From the NCBI RefSeq assembly GCF_014647835.1, contig NZ_BMPY01000005.1, positions 1 through 64,000 on the forward strand: a DNA stretch of 64,000 nt, read 5' to 3'. A model generated the notes under the pieces. The model was not told the DNA's origin and searched no databases. It saw nothing but the letters and a program-made list of their open reading frames with translations. Every line of letters starts with the position of its first letter. The stretch's first letter is position 1. This document shows positions 33,522-42,091 of this stretch, piece after piece. This DNA is from Microbispora rosea subsp. aerata (GTDB lineage Bacteria > Actinomycetota > Actinomycetes > Streptosporangiales > Streptosporangiaceae). Both the position numbers and the translations under genes were made by a program.

Positions 33522-35888
33522 TCAGGTCGAGGCGCGCACCACCAGGCGTGTGGGAAGGACGACGGGGCTGGTGTGGCGGCCGTCGAGACGGGACAGGAGC
33601 AGGCGCGCCAAGGCGAGAGCCTGGTCGGCGGCGGGCACCTGGACGGTGGTGAGCGGCGGTGTCGTGCAGGACGCCGCGTGGATGTCGCCGAAGCCGGCGA
33701 CCGCCAGGTCTTCCGGCACCCGCAGCCCCTCCTCGCGCGCCGCCTCCAGGGCGCCGATCGCCAGCTCGTCCGAGGTGGCGAAGACGGCGTCCAACTCGGG
33801 ATGGCCGGACAGCAGCTCGCGGATGGCCGCCGCGCCCGACTGCCGGTCCACCCCCGCGAGGGCGATCGCGGGCGACAGCCCGTCCTCGCGGAGCGTGGCC
33901 AGGTGCCCGGAGAGCCGGTCCTGTACGGCGACGAGGTCGGCGGGGCCGCAGATCACGCCGATCCGGCGGCGGCCCCGGTCGAGCAGGTGCCGGGTGACCG
34001 CTCGCGCGCCACCGGCGTTGTCCACGTCCACGTGCGGCACGAGGGAGGCGATCGCGGGCTTGCCCAGCAGCACGACCGGCACCCCGGTGCGGGCGAGCCG
34101 CTCGGTCAGCGTGTCCGGGCCGTCCGGGGGCACGAGCACGACCCCGTCGACCTGCCGCGCCTCCACGTGCCGGATGATGCGCCGGTGGCTTTCCGGCGTG
34201 TCCGCGAGCATGAGGGTGATCTGCTTGCCGGCCCCTTCCAGGACGCTGGTGACGTACTGGACGACCGCGGCGGTCAGCGCCTCGCCGCCGTGCCGGGGGA
34301 CCGACAGGATGAGCGCGACCGAGTCGGTCCGCCGGGTGACGAGGCTCCTGGCGGCGGCGTTGGGCACGTAGCCCAGCTCCTGCACGGCGCGCAGCACGGC
34401 GGCGCGCACCTCGGGGCTGACCCGCGCCTCCCCGTTCACGACCCGCGAGACCGTGGCCCGGGAGACGCCCGCGCGGGCGGCGACGGTTTCGAGCGTGGGC
34501 CGCTTCGGCCGCTCCGCGCCGAGCCCGTTGCGCGCGATGACGTCGCGATACCACAGCGCGCTGTCCTTGAGCAGCCGCCGCTGGGTGGCGAAGTCGACGT
34601 GGACGATGCCGAACTTGCGCCGGTAGCCGTCCGCCCATTCGACGCAGTCGAGCAGCGACCACAGCAGGTAGCCGCGGACCCGGGCGCCCTCGTCGAGCGA
34701 GGTACGCAGCGCCCGCAGGTGCTCCTCGATGAAGCTGATCCGGTCGATGTCGTGGATGCCGTCGCCGGTCACGACGTCTTCGAAGTCGGCGCCGTTCTCG
34801 GTGATCATCAGCTCGGTCTCGGGATACTCCCGCGACAGGCGCCGCAGGAGCAGGGACAGGCCGCTCGGCATGATGGGCCAGCCCATCGCGGTGACCGCCG
34901 TGGGCACGCTGCAGAACAGGACGCCCTCGCTGCCCGGGAAGGCCGGGTCGGCCGGGGCGCTGGGCTGGGCCTGTACGGCGATGGGCGTGTAGTAGTTGAC
35001 GCCGAGCAGGTCGATGGGCCGGCCGATGAGGTCGAGGTCTCCGTCGTGGATATGGCCGAGCCCGGCGATCTTCTCGACCAGGGGCAGCAGCTCGGCGGGG
35101 TAGCGACCGCGCAGCACCGGCTCCAGGAACTGCCGGTTGTGCAAGGCGTCGATCCGCGCCACCGCCTCGGCGTCCTCCGCGGGGATGTCGACGGACACAT
35201 CCGCGAGCTGTGCGGGGGTGAGGACGGGGGAGAGGTTCAGCACGACGCCTGCCCTGACGGCGCCCCGCTCCCGCAGGACCTCCAGGCCCAGCCCGTGCGC
35301 GAGCAGCATGTGGTGGGCGCTGACGAAGGCGTCGGCCGCCGAGCGCAGGCCCGGGGCGTGCACCCCCGAGGCGTGGCCGAGGAAGGCCGCCACCCACGGC
35401 TCGTTGAACGTGAACCAGGTGTGCACCCGGTCGCCGATCCTGTCGTAGACGACGCCCGCGTAGTCGGCGAAGCGGCGGGCGGTGTCACGTGAAATCCACC
35501 CGCCGTCGTCCTGCAGCGCCTGCGGCAGGTCCCAGTGATACAGCGTCGCGTACGGCGCGATGCCCGCCTCGAGCAACTCGTCCACGAGCCTGTCGTAGAA
35601 GTCGAGCCCCGGCCCGTTGACGCGTCCGTGCCCCTCGGGCAGCACGCGCGGCCAGCTCACCGAGAACCGGTAGGCGGCGATGCCGAGATCCTGCATCAGC
35701 CGGACGTCCTCGGAATAACGCCGGTAGTGGTCGCAGGCGGGGTCGCCGTATCCCCCGCCCGATCCTCCGCCTGCGAAGGCGTCCCAGATGGAGGGGCCGC
35801 GGCCATCGCTGTCGGTGGCGCCCTCGATCTGGAACGCGGACGTGGACACACCCCAGACGAATCCTTCTGGGAACAACGCGGTGCGCAT
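33522..35888 (-). CDS. Fusion: GH1 beta-glucosidase joined to LacI-family regulator
   Basis: 788 residues in one open frame. Residues 1-452 are a complete GH1 (beta/alpha)8 barrel: FVWGVSTSAFQIEGA, acid/base Glu163 in TFNEPW, NYYTP near 299, nucleophile Glu364 in ITENGA, and SLLDCVEWADGY (usual NFEW replaced by CVEW). Residues 462-788 are a full LacI protein: HTH ETVAARAGVSRATVSRVVNG (467-486), hinge near 510, and periplasmic-binding-like effector domain. The junction (ARNGLGAERPKRPTLE) has no ATG/GTG/TTG suitable for separate translation. Elsewhere these are neighbouring genes. No signal peptide. Confidence 0.9.
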   Translation of the reverse strand: MRTALFPEGFVWGVSTSAFQIEGATDSDGRGPSIWDAFAGGGSGGGYGDPACDHYRRYSEDVRLMQDLGIAAYRFSVSWPRVLPEGHGRVNGPGLDFYDRLVDELLEAGIAPYATLYHWDLPQALQDDGGWISRDTARRFADYAGVVYDRIGDRVHTWFTFNEPWVAAFLGHASGVHAPGLRSAADAFVSAHHMLLAHGLGLEVLRERGAVRAGVVLNLSPVLTPAQLADVSVDIPAEDAEAVARIDALHNRQFLEPVLRGRYPAELLPLVEKIAGLGHIHDGDLDLIGRPIDLLGVNYYTPIAVQAQPSAPADPAFPGSEGVLFCSVPTAVTAMGWPIMPSGLSLLLRRLSREYPETELMITENGADFEDVVTGDGIHDIDRISFIEEHLRALRTSLDEGARVRGYLLWSLLDCVEWADGYRRKFGIVHVDFATQRRLLKDSALWYRDVIARNGLGAERPKRPTLETVAARAGVSRATVSRVVNGEARVSPEVRAAVLRAVQELGYVPNAAARSLVTRRTDSVALILSVPRHGGEALTAAVVQYVTSVLEGAGKQITLMLADTPESHRRIIRHVEARQVDGVVLVPPDGPDTLTERLARTGVPVVLLGKPAIASLVPHVDVDNAGGARAVTRHLLDRGRRRIGVICGPADLVAVQDRLSGHLATLREDGLSPAIALAGVDRQSGAAAIRELLSGHPELDAVFATSDELAIGALEAAREEGLRVPEDLAVAGFGDIHAASCTTPPLTTVQVPAADQALALARLLLSRLDGRHTSPVVLPTRLVVRAST

Positions 35889-36167
35889 CTACGCGAAACC
35901 CCCGGTGACTCGGTGATCGCTCAGTCTGCCGCGTCGCGCACCGCCCCGCCACCCGTGCACCTCGACCTCGATGACGTACGGCTCGCTCACGGTGGCGTGA
36001 CCACGCCCGGTGCGCCCGGGCGGCGGCTCGGCGGGTCAACGGGTTCTCGGCTACCGGGTCGCGTGAGCCGCACGCGGGCGATCCGGCGCGGTGCGACACG
36101 GTTTTGCCTGCCACCCGGCGCGGCGCAGACGGGGTTATGGCAGGTCGCAGGCACATAATGATTGGCA

Positions 36168-38756
36168 ATGAAGACGGGGAATGGCCAGCGCGTCGATCGG
36201 GGGATCGACGTCAGCGTCGTCGTGCCGGCGTACAACCGCCGGGCGTCACTCGACCGTTGCCTCACCTCGCTGCTCGTGCAGCGGGTCGCCAAGGAGATCA
36301 TCGTGGTCGACGGCGGCTCGCGGGACGGCACCCGGGCGCTCCTCGACCTCTACGCCGCGCACCACCCCCGGCTGATCACCGTCATCGAGGACGCGCAGCC
36401 CGGCACGCCCGGCGGCGCGCGGAACAGAGGGCTGGACCGGGCGGCGGGGCGATACGTCTTCTTCTGCGACGCGGGAGACCACCTCGCCCCGGACGCGCTG
36501 GCCCGCCTGGTCGCCACGGCGGACCGCACCGGTGCCGACGTCGTCGTGGGGAAGGTCGCCGGCACCCGCCACGGGGTGCGGGAGAGCGCCGACAGGGCCT
36601 CGTTAACCGCCGTCTACGACGACCTGACCTGCTTCAAGCTCTTCCGCCGGGACTTCCTCGCACGGCACGGCATCCGCTTCGACGAGACGCAGCGGCGCGG
36701 CGAGGACATGACCTTCACCGTCCACGCGTACTGCCACGCCCGGGTGATCTCGGTGGTCGCCGATCACGACTGCTATCACGCGGAAGGCGGCGGCGAGGCG
36801 TCCGCACGGGACCCGCTCGGCTGGCTGCGCGTGGTCCGCACACCGATCGAGGTGATGGCGCGGCATGTGCCGCCCGGCCCGCTGCGCGACCGTCTGCTCC
36901 TGCGGCACCTGCGCCGTGACGTGCTGGCCCAGCTCGGGGCGCCGTTCCTGGCCGCCTGCGAGGCCGAACGCGAAAAGATCGCCGTCGAGGTGGCCGACAT
37001 CTGCGGCCAATGGCTGACCCCGGGCGTACGCGCCGCTCTCGACGGCGTGGACGCCGCCCGCATTACCGCGCTCGACGATCCCGACCGGCTCGTACGGCTC
37101 GCACGCGTCGAGGCCGCGCCGCTGCGTCACCGGCTGACCGGCGTGGCGTGGCAGGGCGATCACCTGGTGATCGACGGATGGGCCGTCCTCGCCGGTATGG
37201 AAGGCCCCACGCCGGGCGACACCACGGCCAGCGGCATCGCAGTGGGCGGCATCGCGCCGGGCGGTGCGGGGTTGCGCGGTGGGCGGCTGAAGAGTACGCA
37301 GCCGGACCGCGCGCGGTTGGATAGCGCGGAGCCGAAGGGTGCGGAGCCAGACAACGCGGACCAGGACAGCCTGGGGCCGGACAGCGCGCAGCTCGAAGGC
37401 GCGCGGCTGGGTAATCCGGAGCTGGATAGCGCGGGGCCGGAAGCGCGGACCGGTGCGGACGGCATCGGCGGTGCGTCGGCGCTCGCTCGTGTGCGGCTGG
37501 GTAGCGCGGAGCTGAAGAGTGCACAGCCGGACAGGAGCGCGGAACCGGACAGCGAGGGGCCAGCCAGCGCACGGCTGGATGGTGTGGGGCCGGAAGCGCG
37601 GACCGGTGCGGACGGCATCGGCGGTGCGTCGGCGCTCGCTCGTATGCGGCTGGGTGACGCGGGGGGGAAGGGTGCGGAGCCGGGCAGCGCGCGGCTGTGT
37701 AGTGCGGGGCTGGATTGTGCGGAGCTGGACGGCGGCGTGAGCGTGGTGCTCCGCGAGCGGCAGTCGCGCAAGGAGTTCACCCCCGCCGTGACGCGCGGCG
37801 CCGCCGGGTTCTTCACCGCCGTGGTCGACGCGGCGGAGCTGCCGCCCGGGGTGTGGGACGTGCATGTGGCCGTCGAGTGCGAGGGTGCGCGCAGGCTGGC
37901 CAGGCTCGGCTCCCGCCGTGACCCCAGCCTGCGCGCCCCCGACGCGCATATGGTGGGCGGGGTCGTCGCGGTGCCCTTCTTCTCCCGGTCGCAGGGTCAT
38001 CTCGGCGTCGACGCCGGGGGACACGTCGTCCGCGTCCCCGCCGCCGTACGGCTGACGCGGGCGTGGTGGCGGGGCAGGCGACTGCGGGTGGAGGGCCGGG
38101 TGCTGGTGGGGGACGAGCCCGCAGCGGCGGGCGTACGGCACCTGATCTGGCGCGAGCGGACCTCGGGTCGTGAACACCGTGAGCGGGCCGTGGCGATTGG
38201 GCCCCGGGAGTTCGCGGCGGAGACGGTCGGCCTGCGGCCAGGCACCTGGGACGCCTATCTCGAACTCGACCTCGGCGGCCCTCCGGTGCGCTTTCCGGTG
38301 AAGGTGGCCGACGCGGACACGCTGGACCGGCCGCTGCGGTGGTGGAGCGGCCTCTTGCCATGGGGGGCCCTGCAGAGGACCCCGTCACGGAGAACTCGGT
38401 CAGGGAGGGCCCCGCTACGGAGGACACCGGCCAAGGGAAGCCCGTCACCGGGAGGCCCGTTGCGGCGCGGGCCATCCCAGGGAGGCGCGTCTCAAGGGAG
38501 TTCGTCACGGGGAGGCCCGTCATGGGCAGGCACCTTGCGACGGGGGCTGTCTCATGTAAACGGGTTTCGGGAGGGCACGTCTAAGGGCAGCGCGGCGTGG
38601 TGGGAGCCGTTGTATTGGGGCCCGGCGCAGTGGACGGTCCGGCCGTACGCCACGGCGGTCAACCGGCGGCTCAGCGTGTCGGTGCGGGCGGCCACCCCGC
38701 TGAGCATGGTCAAACGGGTGATCCGCGCCTTGCACAGCGCTCCTTATTGCAAATAG
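36168..38756 (+). CDS. Family 2 glycosyltransferase with repeat insertions
   Basis: 862 residues. Residues 10-215 are a GT-A domain: VSVVVPAYNRRASLDRCL, DGGSRDGT, NRGLDRAAGRYVFF, then the D-x-D-like CDAGD and RRGEDMTFTV. Accessory beta domains follow (LVIDGWAVL; later WWRGRRLRVEGRVLV) as in TagF/sulfate-linked actinomycete transferases. A repeat-derived insert occupies residues about 375-520 and a Ser/Gly/Arg-rich insert about 737-800. ATG 36168 follows a CATAAT -10 by 8 nt. Probably adds sugars to a cell-envelope polymer. Confidence 0.75.
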   Translation: MKTGNGQRVDRGIDVSVVVPAYNRRASLDRCLTSLLVQRVAKEIIVVDGGSRDGTRALLDLYAAHHPRLITVIEDAQPGTPGGARNRGLDRAAGRYVFFCDAGDHLAPDALARLVATADRTGADVVVGKVAGTRHGVRESADRASLTAVYDDLTCFKLFRRDFLARHGIRFDETQRRGEDMTFTVHAYCHARVISVVADHDCYHAEGGGEASARDPLGWLRVVRTPIEVMARHVPPGPLRDRLLLRHLRRDVLAQLGAPFLAACEAEREKIAVEVADICGQWLTPGVRAALDGVDAARITALDDPDRLVRLARVEAAPLRHRLTGVAWQGDHLVIDGWAVLAGMEGPTPGDTTASGIAVGGIAPGGAGLRGGRLKSTQPDRARLDSAEPKGAEPDNADQDSLGPDSAQLEGARLGNPELDSAGPEARTGADGIGGASALARVRLGSAELKSAQPDRSAEPDSEGPASARLDGVGPEARTGADGIGGASALARMRLGDAGGKGAEPGSARLCSAGLDCAELDGGVSVVLRERQSRKEFTPAVTRGAAGFFTAVVDAAELPPGVWDVHVAVECEGARRLARLGSRRDPSLRAPDAHMVGGVVAVPFFSRSQGHLGVDAGGHVVRVPAAVRLTRAWWRGRRLRVEGRVLVGDEPAAAGVRHLIWRERTSGREHRERAVAIGPREFAAETVGLRPGTWDAYLELDLGGPPVRFPVKVADADTLDRPLRWWSGLLPWGALQRTPSRRTRSGRAPLRRTPAKGSPSPGGPLRRGPSQGGASQGSSSRGGPSWAGTLRRGLSHVNGFREGTSKGSAAWWEPLYWGPAQWTVRPYATAVNRRLSVSVRAATPLSMVKRVIRALHSAPYCK
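37290..37730 (+). repeat. 15-bp quasi-repeats and 153-bp duplication inside glycosyltransferase gene
   Basis: Units of about 15 bp read as five-residue variants (for example LDSAE, PKGAE, PDNAD, QDSLG, PDSAQ). A longer segment encoding PEARTGADGIGGASALAR occurs twice, 153 bp (51 codons) apart, so the frame is kept. Low-complexity, outside the catalytic domain. Confidence 0.75.
38376..38560 (+). repeat. Low-complexity Ser/Gly/Arg insert in glycosyltransferase gene
   Basis: Imperfect copies of GGGAGGCCCGTCAC-like words encode a Ser/Gly/Arg/Pro-rich stretch (SPSPGGPLRRGPSQGGASQG). Probably disordered; looks like a recent expansion. Confidence 0.5.
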
Positions 38757-38785
38757 TTTGCAACTACAACCCTGTGCTCTACAGT
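38747..38785 (+). promoter_or_regulatory. Nur-type box and promoter of the nickel ECF operon
   Basis: TTGCAA-N5-TTGCAA (38747-38763), the published Nur box form of Streptomyces, within a 17-bp inverted repeat TTGCAAA-TAG-TTTGCAA. Its right half is the -35; 16 bp later TACAGT (38780-38785) is the -10. The box overlaps the stop codon of the preceding gene. Confidence 0.75.
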
Positions 38786-38820
38786 GAGAAAGGATTCGCC
38801 CGTTTCGGAGGTATATAGCC

Positions 38821-39870
38821 GTGCATGTGCCCGATGGGTTCTTTGATGTGCCTGTGTCAGTCGGCGCCGGCGTCCTCGCGGCCGCCGGGGTGGCAGCGAG
38901 CTTGCGCGGCGCCAAACGGGAGCTCGACGACCGGACGGCCCCCATGGCGGGCCTGGTTGCCGCGTTCGTTTTCGCGGCGCAGATGCTCAACTTCCCCGTG
39001 GCGGCCGGCACCAGCGGTCACCTACTCGGCGGGGCGCTGGCGGCGATACTCGTCGGGCCGTACACCGCCGTGTTATGCGTCACGGTCGTGCTGCTCGTCC
39101 AAGGGTTCTTCTTCGCCGACGGCGGGCTGACCGCGCTGGGCGTCAACATCACACTCATGGCGATCGTCACCGCGGTCGTCGGCTGGGCCGTGTTCCGGCT
39201 GATCACCCGGGGCGCGCCACGCGGGCGGCCGGCGCTGGTGGCCGCGTCGTTCGTGGCGGCGCTGGTCTCCGTACCGGCTTCTGCGCTCGTGTTCACCGTG
39301 TTGTTCTGGCTCGGCGGCACCGCGCCGATCGAGCTGGGCTCGGTGGCCGCCGCGATGGGCGGCGTGCATCTGCTCATCGGCATCGGAGAGGGCCTCATCA
39401 CCGCGCTCACCGTGAGCAGCGTGCTGGCCGTACGCCCCGATCTCGTGTACGGCGCGCGCGGGATGACCAAGGCGCTGACGCTGCGCACCGCCGAGGGGGA
39501 GGTGCAGGTCGGATCGGCGGCCCCCGAGGCTCCCTCGGCCGGGATCGGCCTGCGGCCGGTCCTGGTGGGCGGCGCGATCGTGGCCGTGCTGCTCGCCGGT
39601 GTCTTCTCGTTCTACGCCTCCAGCGCCCCCGACGGGCTGGAGAAGGTGGCGGCCGACAAGGGCCTGAGCGCGCAGGAGAAGCCGCACGCGGTGGAGGACG
39701 GCCCGCTGGCCGATTACGCCGTCAAGGGCGTGGAGAACGAGCGGCTGTCGGGCGGCCTCGCCGGGGTGGTGGGCGTCGCGCTGACGGTCGTGGCCGGTGG
39801 CGGCGTGTTCTACGTCATCCGCCGGCGCGGGCGGGACAGCGATGGGATGACGCCCGCGGGCGCGCAGTGA
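38821..39870 (+). CDS. nikMN: Nickel/cobalt ECF transporter substrate component (NikMN/CbiMN fusion)
   Basis: 349 residues. The S-component NikM/CbiM occupies residues 1-220, beginning MHVPDGFFD; the N-terminal Met-His and later TSGHLLGG are the metal site. Six to seven membrane helices. A PDGLE/NikN-CbiN-like module follows (SFYASSAPDGLEKVA, about 258-275) with a last membrane helix (about 310-330). GGAGG lies 9 nt before GTG 38821. Nickel is favoured over cobalt because of the Nur-type box. First gene of the operon with nikQ and nikO. Confidence 0.85.
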   Translation: MHVPDGFFDVPVSVGAGVLAAAGVAASLRGAKRELDDRTAPMAGLVAAFVFAAQMLNFPVAAGTSGHLLGGALAAILVGPYTAVLCVTVVLLVQGFFFADGGLTALGVNITLMAIVTAVVGWAVFRLITRGAPRGRPALVAASFVAALVSVPASALVFTVLFWLGGTAPIELGSVAAAMGGVHLLIGIGEGLITALTVSSVLAVRPDLVYGARGMTKALTLRTAEGEVQVGSAAPEAPSAGIGLRPVLVGGAIVAVLLAGVFSFYASSAPDGLEKVAADKGLSAQEKPHAVEDGPLADYAVKGVENERLSGGLAGVVGVALTVVAGGGVFYVIRRRGRDSDGMTPAGAQ

Positions 39871-39903
39871 GCCCGGCGCGTCCCGCGACCGTGAAAGCCC
39901 CGC

Positions 39904-40126
39904 GCGTGTGCGGGCACCAAGCGCCTTCGCGCCATTCCGGCTTGGCTCAGCGTGAGCAGCGGGACCGCGCCGCGCGCGTCGGGCACCGGGCGTCATCGTG
40001 CTGGCCCGGCCTGGTGCCGCGCGAGCGGTGCGGCCGCCCCGCGCGCGTCGAGCACCGGGCGTCATCGCGCCGTTCCGGCTTGGCTCGATGCGTGCGGCGC
40101 GAACGCTTCGCACGCGTACGGGCACC
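39904..40126 (+). repeat. 69-bp tandem repeats between nikMN and nikQ
   Basis: Three full copies and a partial fourth; the word GGGCACC (or GAGCACC) recurs at 39912, 39981, 40050 and 40120. Diverged by roughly a quarter to a third of positions by eye. No spacers, no coding potential with start or ribosome site. Confidence 0.75.
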
Positions 40127-40159
40127 GAGGGTCGGCCATGATGGCAGTGTGAGTGCGAA

Positions 40160-40924
40160 GTGAGCGCCGGGCACCATCACTCGATCTATCGGCCCGCCGA
40201 CACCCCCGTCCACCGGCTGCCGCCCCAGTGCAAGCTGGCGGCGGTCGTCGTGTTCGCGGTGTGCGTGGTCGCCACGCCGCGCGAGCGCTTCTGGGCGTTC
40301 GCGGTCGACGCGGTGCTGCTGGCGGTCGTCGCGGCCGTCGCCCGGATCCCCGCCGGCCTGATCGCGCGGCGCATGGTGATCGAGGTGCCGTTCGTGCTGT
40401 TCGCGCTGGCGATTCCGCTGATCGGCACGGGCGAACGGGTCCAGGTGCTCGGCCTGTCGCTAAGCGTCCCGGGCCTGTGGGCCGCCTGGAACATCCTCGC
40501 AAAGGCGACACTCGGGGTGGTCGCCTCGATCCTGCTGGCGGCCACGACCGAGCCCCGGATGATGCTGCTCGGCGCCGAACGGCTGCGGCTGCCCCGGCTG
40601 CTCGTGCAGATCGCGACGTTCATGCTCCGCTACCTGGACGTGATCGTGGACCAGATGGGGCGCATGCGCATCGCCAGGGAGTCGCGGGGGTTCGTCGCGA
40701 GGGACTTCCGGCAGGCCCCCGTGCTGGCCAAGTCGGCCGGCGCCCTGTTCATCCGTGCGTACGAACGGGGGGAGCGCGTCCATCTCGCCATGTTGAGCCG
40801 CGGCTACACGGGTGAGATGCCGACGATCAGGGACATTTCGGCGACCGGACGAGACTGGGTGACGGCGGGCGTGCTGCCCTGCCTCGCCGCGGTGACGGCC
40901 CTACTGGCTTGGAGCACGACGTGA
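40160..40924 (+). CDS. nikQ: ECF transporter T component (CbiQ/NikQ)
   Basis: 254 residues, five to six membrane helices (for example VVVFAVCVVATP, VPFVLFALAIPLIG, TLGVVASILLAATT). Two coupling-helix signatures with Ala-Arg-Gly character (RIARESRGF and MLSRGYTG) contact the ATPases. Starts GTG 40160, about 290 bp after nikMN with repeats in between. Its stop overlaps the nikO start. Confidence 0.88.
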   Translation: MSAGHHHSIYRPADTPVHRLPPQCKLAAVVVFAVCVVATPRERFWAFAVDAVLLAVVAAVARIPAGLIARRMVIEVPFVLFALAIPLIGTGERVQVLGLSLSVPGLWAAWNILAKATLGVVASILLAATTEPRMMLLGAERLRLPRLLVQIATFMLRYLDVIVDQMGRMRIARESRGFVARDFRQAPVLAKSAGALFIRAYERGERVHLAMLSRGYTGEMPTIRDISATGRDWVTAGVLPCLAAVTALLAWSTT

Positions 40925-41673
40925 CCTCCCGCAGCCCTTCTCTCAAGGTGACCAGGCTCGCGTACGCCTATCCGGACGGGACGCAGGCGTTGTACGGCGT
41001 GGACCTGACGATCGAGCGGGGCGAGCGGGTCGCCCTGCTCGGCCCGAACGGCGCGGGCAAGACCACGCTCGTCATGCACCTCAACGGCATCCTCACCGCC
41101 GGGCACGGCACGGTGGAGGTGGCCGGGCTTCCGGTGCGTCCGGACACCCTGCGGGAGATCCGCCGCCGGGTCGGGCTGGTGTTCCAGGACCCGGACGACC
41201 AGCTCTTCATGCCGACCGTACGGGAGGACGTCGCGTTCGGCCCGGCCAACCTCGGGCTGCGCGGCGCGGAGCTCGACAGGCGGGTGCATGACGCGCTGGA
41301 GCGGGTCGGCATGCTGGACGCGATCGACCGGCCGTCGCACCACCTGTCCTTCGGCCAGCGCCGCCGGGTGGCCGTGGCCACGGTGCTGGCGATGGAGCCG
41401 GAGATCCTCGTCCTCGACGAGCCGTCGTCCAACCTCGACCCGGCGTCGCGCCGCGAGCTGGCCGAGATCCTCAAAAGCCTGGACGTGACCGTGCTGATGG
41501 TCACCCACGACCTGCCGTACGCGCTGGAGTTGTGCGAGCGTTCGCTCATCATGTCGGAGGGGGTGATCGCGGCCGACGGGCCGACGCGCGCGCTGCTCGC
41601 CGACGAGCGGTTGCTCGCCGAACACCGGCTCGAACTTCCCTATGGCTTCGCTGTGCCTGCTCAGCCGGGGTGA
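40921..41673 (+). CDS. nikO: ECF transporter ATPase (CbiO/NikO)
   Basis: 250 residues. Walker [10 protein letters not shown] (residues about 41-49), Q-loop VFQDPDDQLF, signature LSFGQRRR (F replaces the usual G), Walker B ILVLDEPSSNLDP and switch His in THDLPY. Energises metal uptake through NikMN/NikQ. GTG 40921 (GTGA overlap with nikQ) is preferred to the upstream TTG. Confidence 0.92.
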   Translation: MTSRSPSLKVTRLAYAYPDGTQALYGVDLTIERGERVALLGPNGAGKTTLVMHLNGILTAGHGTVEVAGLPVRPDTLREIRRRVGLVFQDPDDQLFMPTVREDVAFGPANLGLRGAELDRRVHDALERVGMLDAIDRPSHHLSFGQRRRVAVATVLAMEPEILVLDEPSSNLDPASRRELAEILKSLDVTVLMVTHDLPYALELCERSLIMSEGVIAADGPTRALLADERLLAEHRLELPYGFAVPAQPG

Positions 41674-41713
41674 TGGATAAGTAAAGTGGGCCGGAGCTGA
41701 GGAGGTTCCGACG

Positions 41714-42058
41714 ATGAAGCTGCGGCTCGCGCGCCAACCGCTCTCCAACGCCGTCGTGGTGGCAGTGGAGGGGGAGCTCGACCTGTTCACGGCTCCGTTC
41801 CTGCGCGACGAGATCCGCGACGCCATACGCAACGACGGCCCGACACTCGTGCTGGACCTCGGCGAGCTGTCGTTCATGGACTCCAGCGGGCTCAGCGTGC
41901 TCATCGAGGCCTGGCGGCTCGCCACGAGCGAGGGCGGCGGGGTGTGCCTCGCCTCGCCGCAGCCCCCGGTGGCCCGGATCCTGCGTACGACCGGCCTGGA
42001 CCGGCGGATCAAGGTCTACCCCGACGTCGATACCGCGATTTTGCGGCACCCCGAGTAG
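41714..42058 (+). CDS. STAS-domain anti-sigma factor antagonist
   Basis: 114 residues, one STAS domain (VVVAVEGELDLFTAPFLRDE, LVLDLGELSFMDSSGLSVL) with the phosphorylatable Ser in MDSSGLS near residue 57. Releases a sigma factor by binding an RsbW-like anti-sigma kinase; no kinase gene is nearby. GAGGAGG ribosome site before ATG 41714. Confidence 0.9.
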   Translation: MKLRLARQPLSNAVVVAVEGELDLFTAPFLRDEIRDAIRNDGPTLVLDLGELSFMDSSGLSVLIEAWRLATSEGGGVCLASPQPPVARILRTTGLDRRIKVYPDVDTAILRHPE

Positions 42059-42079
42059 AACTTCATTCGGTTCGCGCGT

Positions 42080-42085
42080 TAAGGT
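42080..42085 (+). promoter_or_regulatory. -10 element of SDR gene (leaderless)
   Basis: TAAGGT, then 6 nt, then ATG 42092. Confidence 0.45.
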
Positions 42086-42091
42086 CCCGCT

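Noticed and set aside
35889-36167. CebR-type operator (TGGGAGCGCTCCCA) at the GH1–LacI fusion
   Set aside because: No such palindrome is visible in the upstream region or nearby.
39904-40159. Small repeat protein encoded in the 69-bp array
   Set aside because: 69 bp keeps every frame open by arithmetic; no start, ribosome site or conserved peptide preference.
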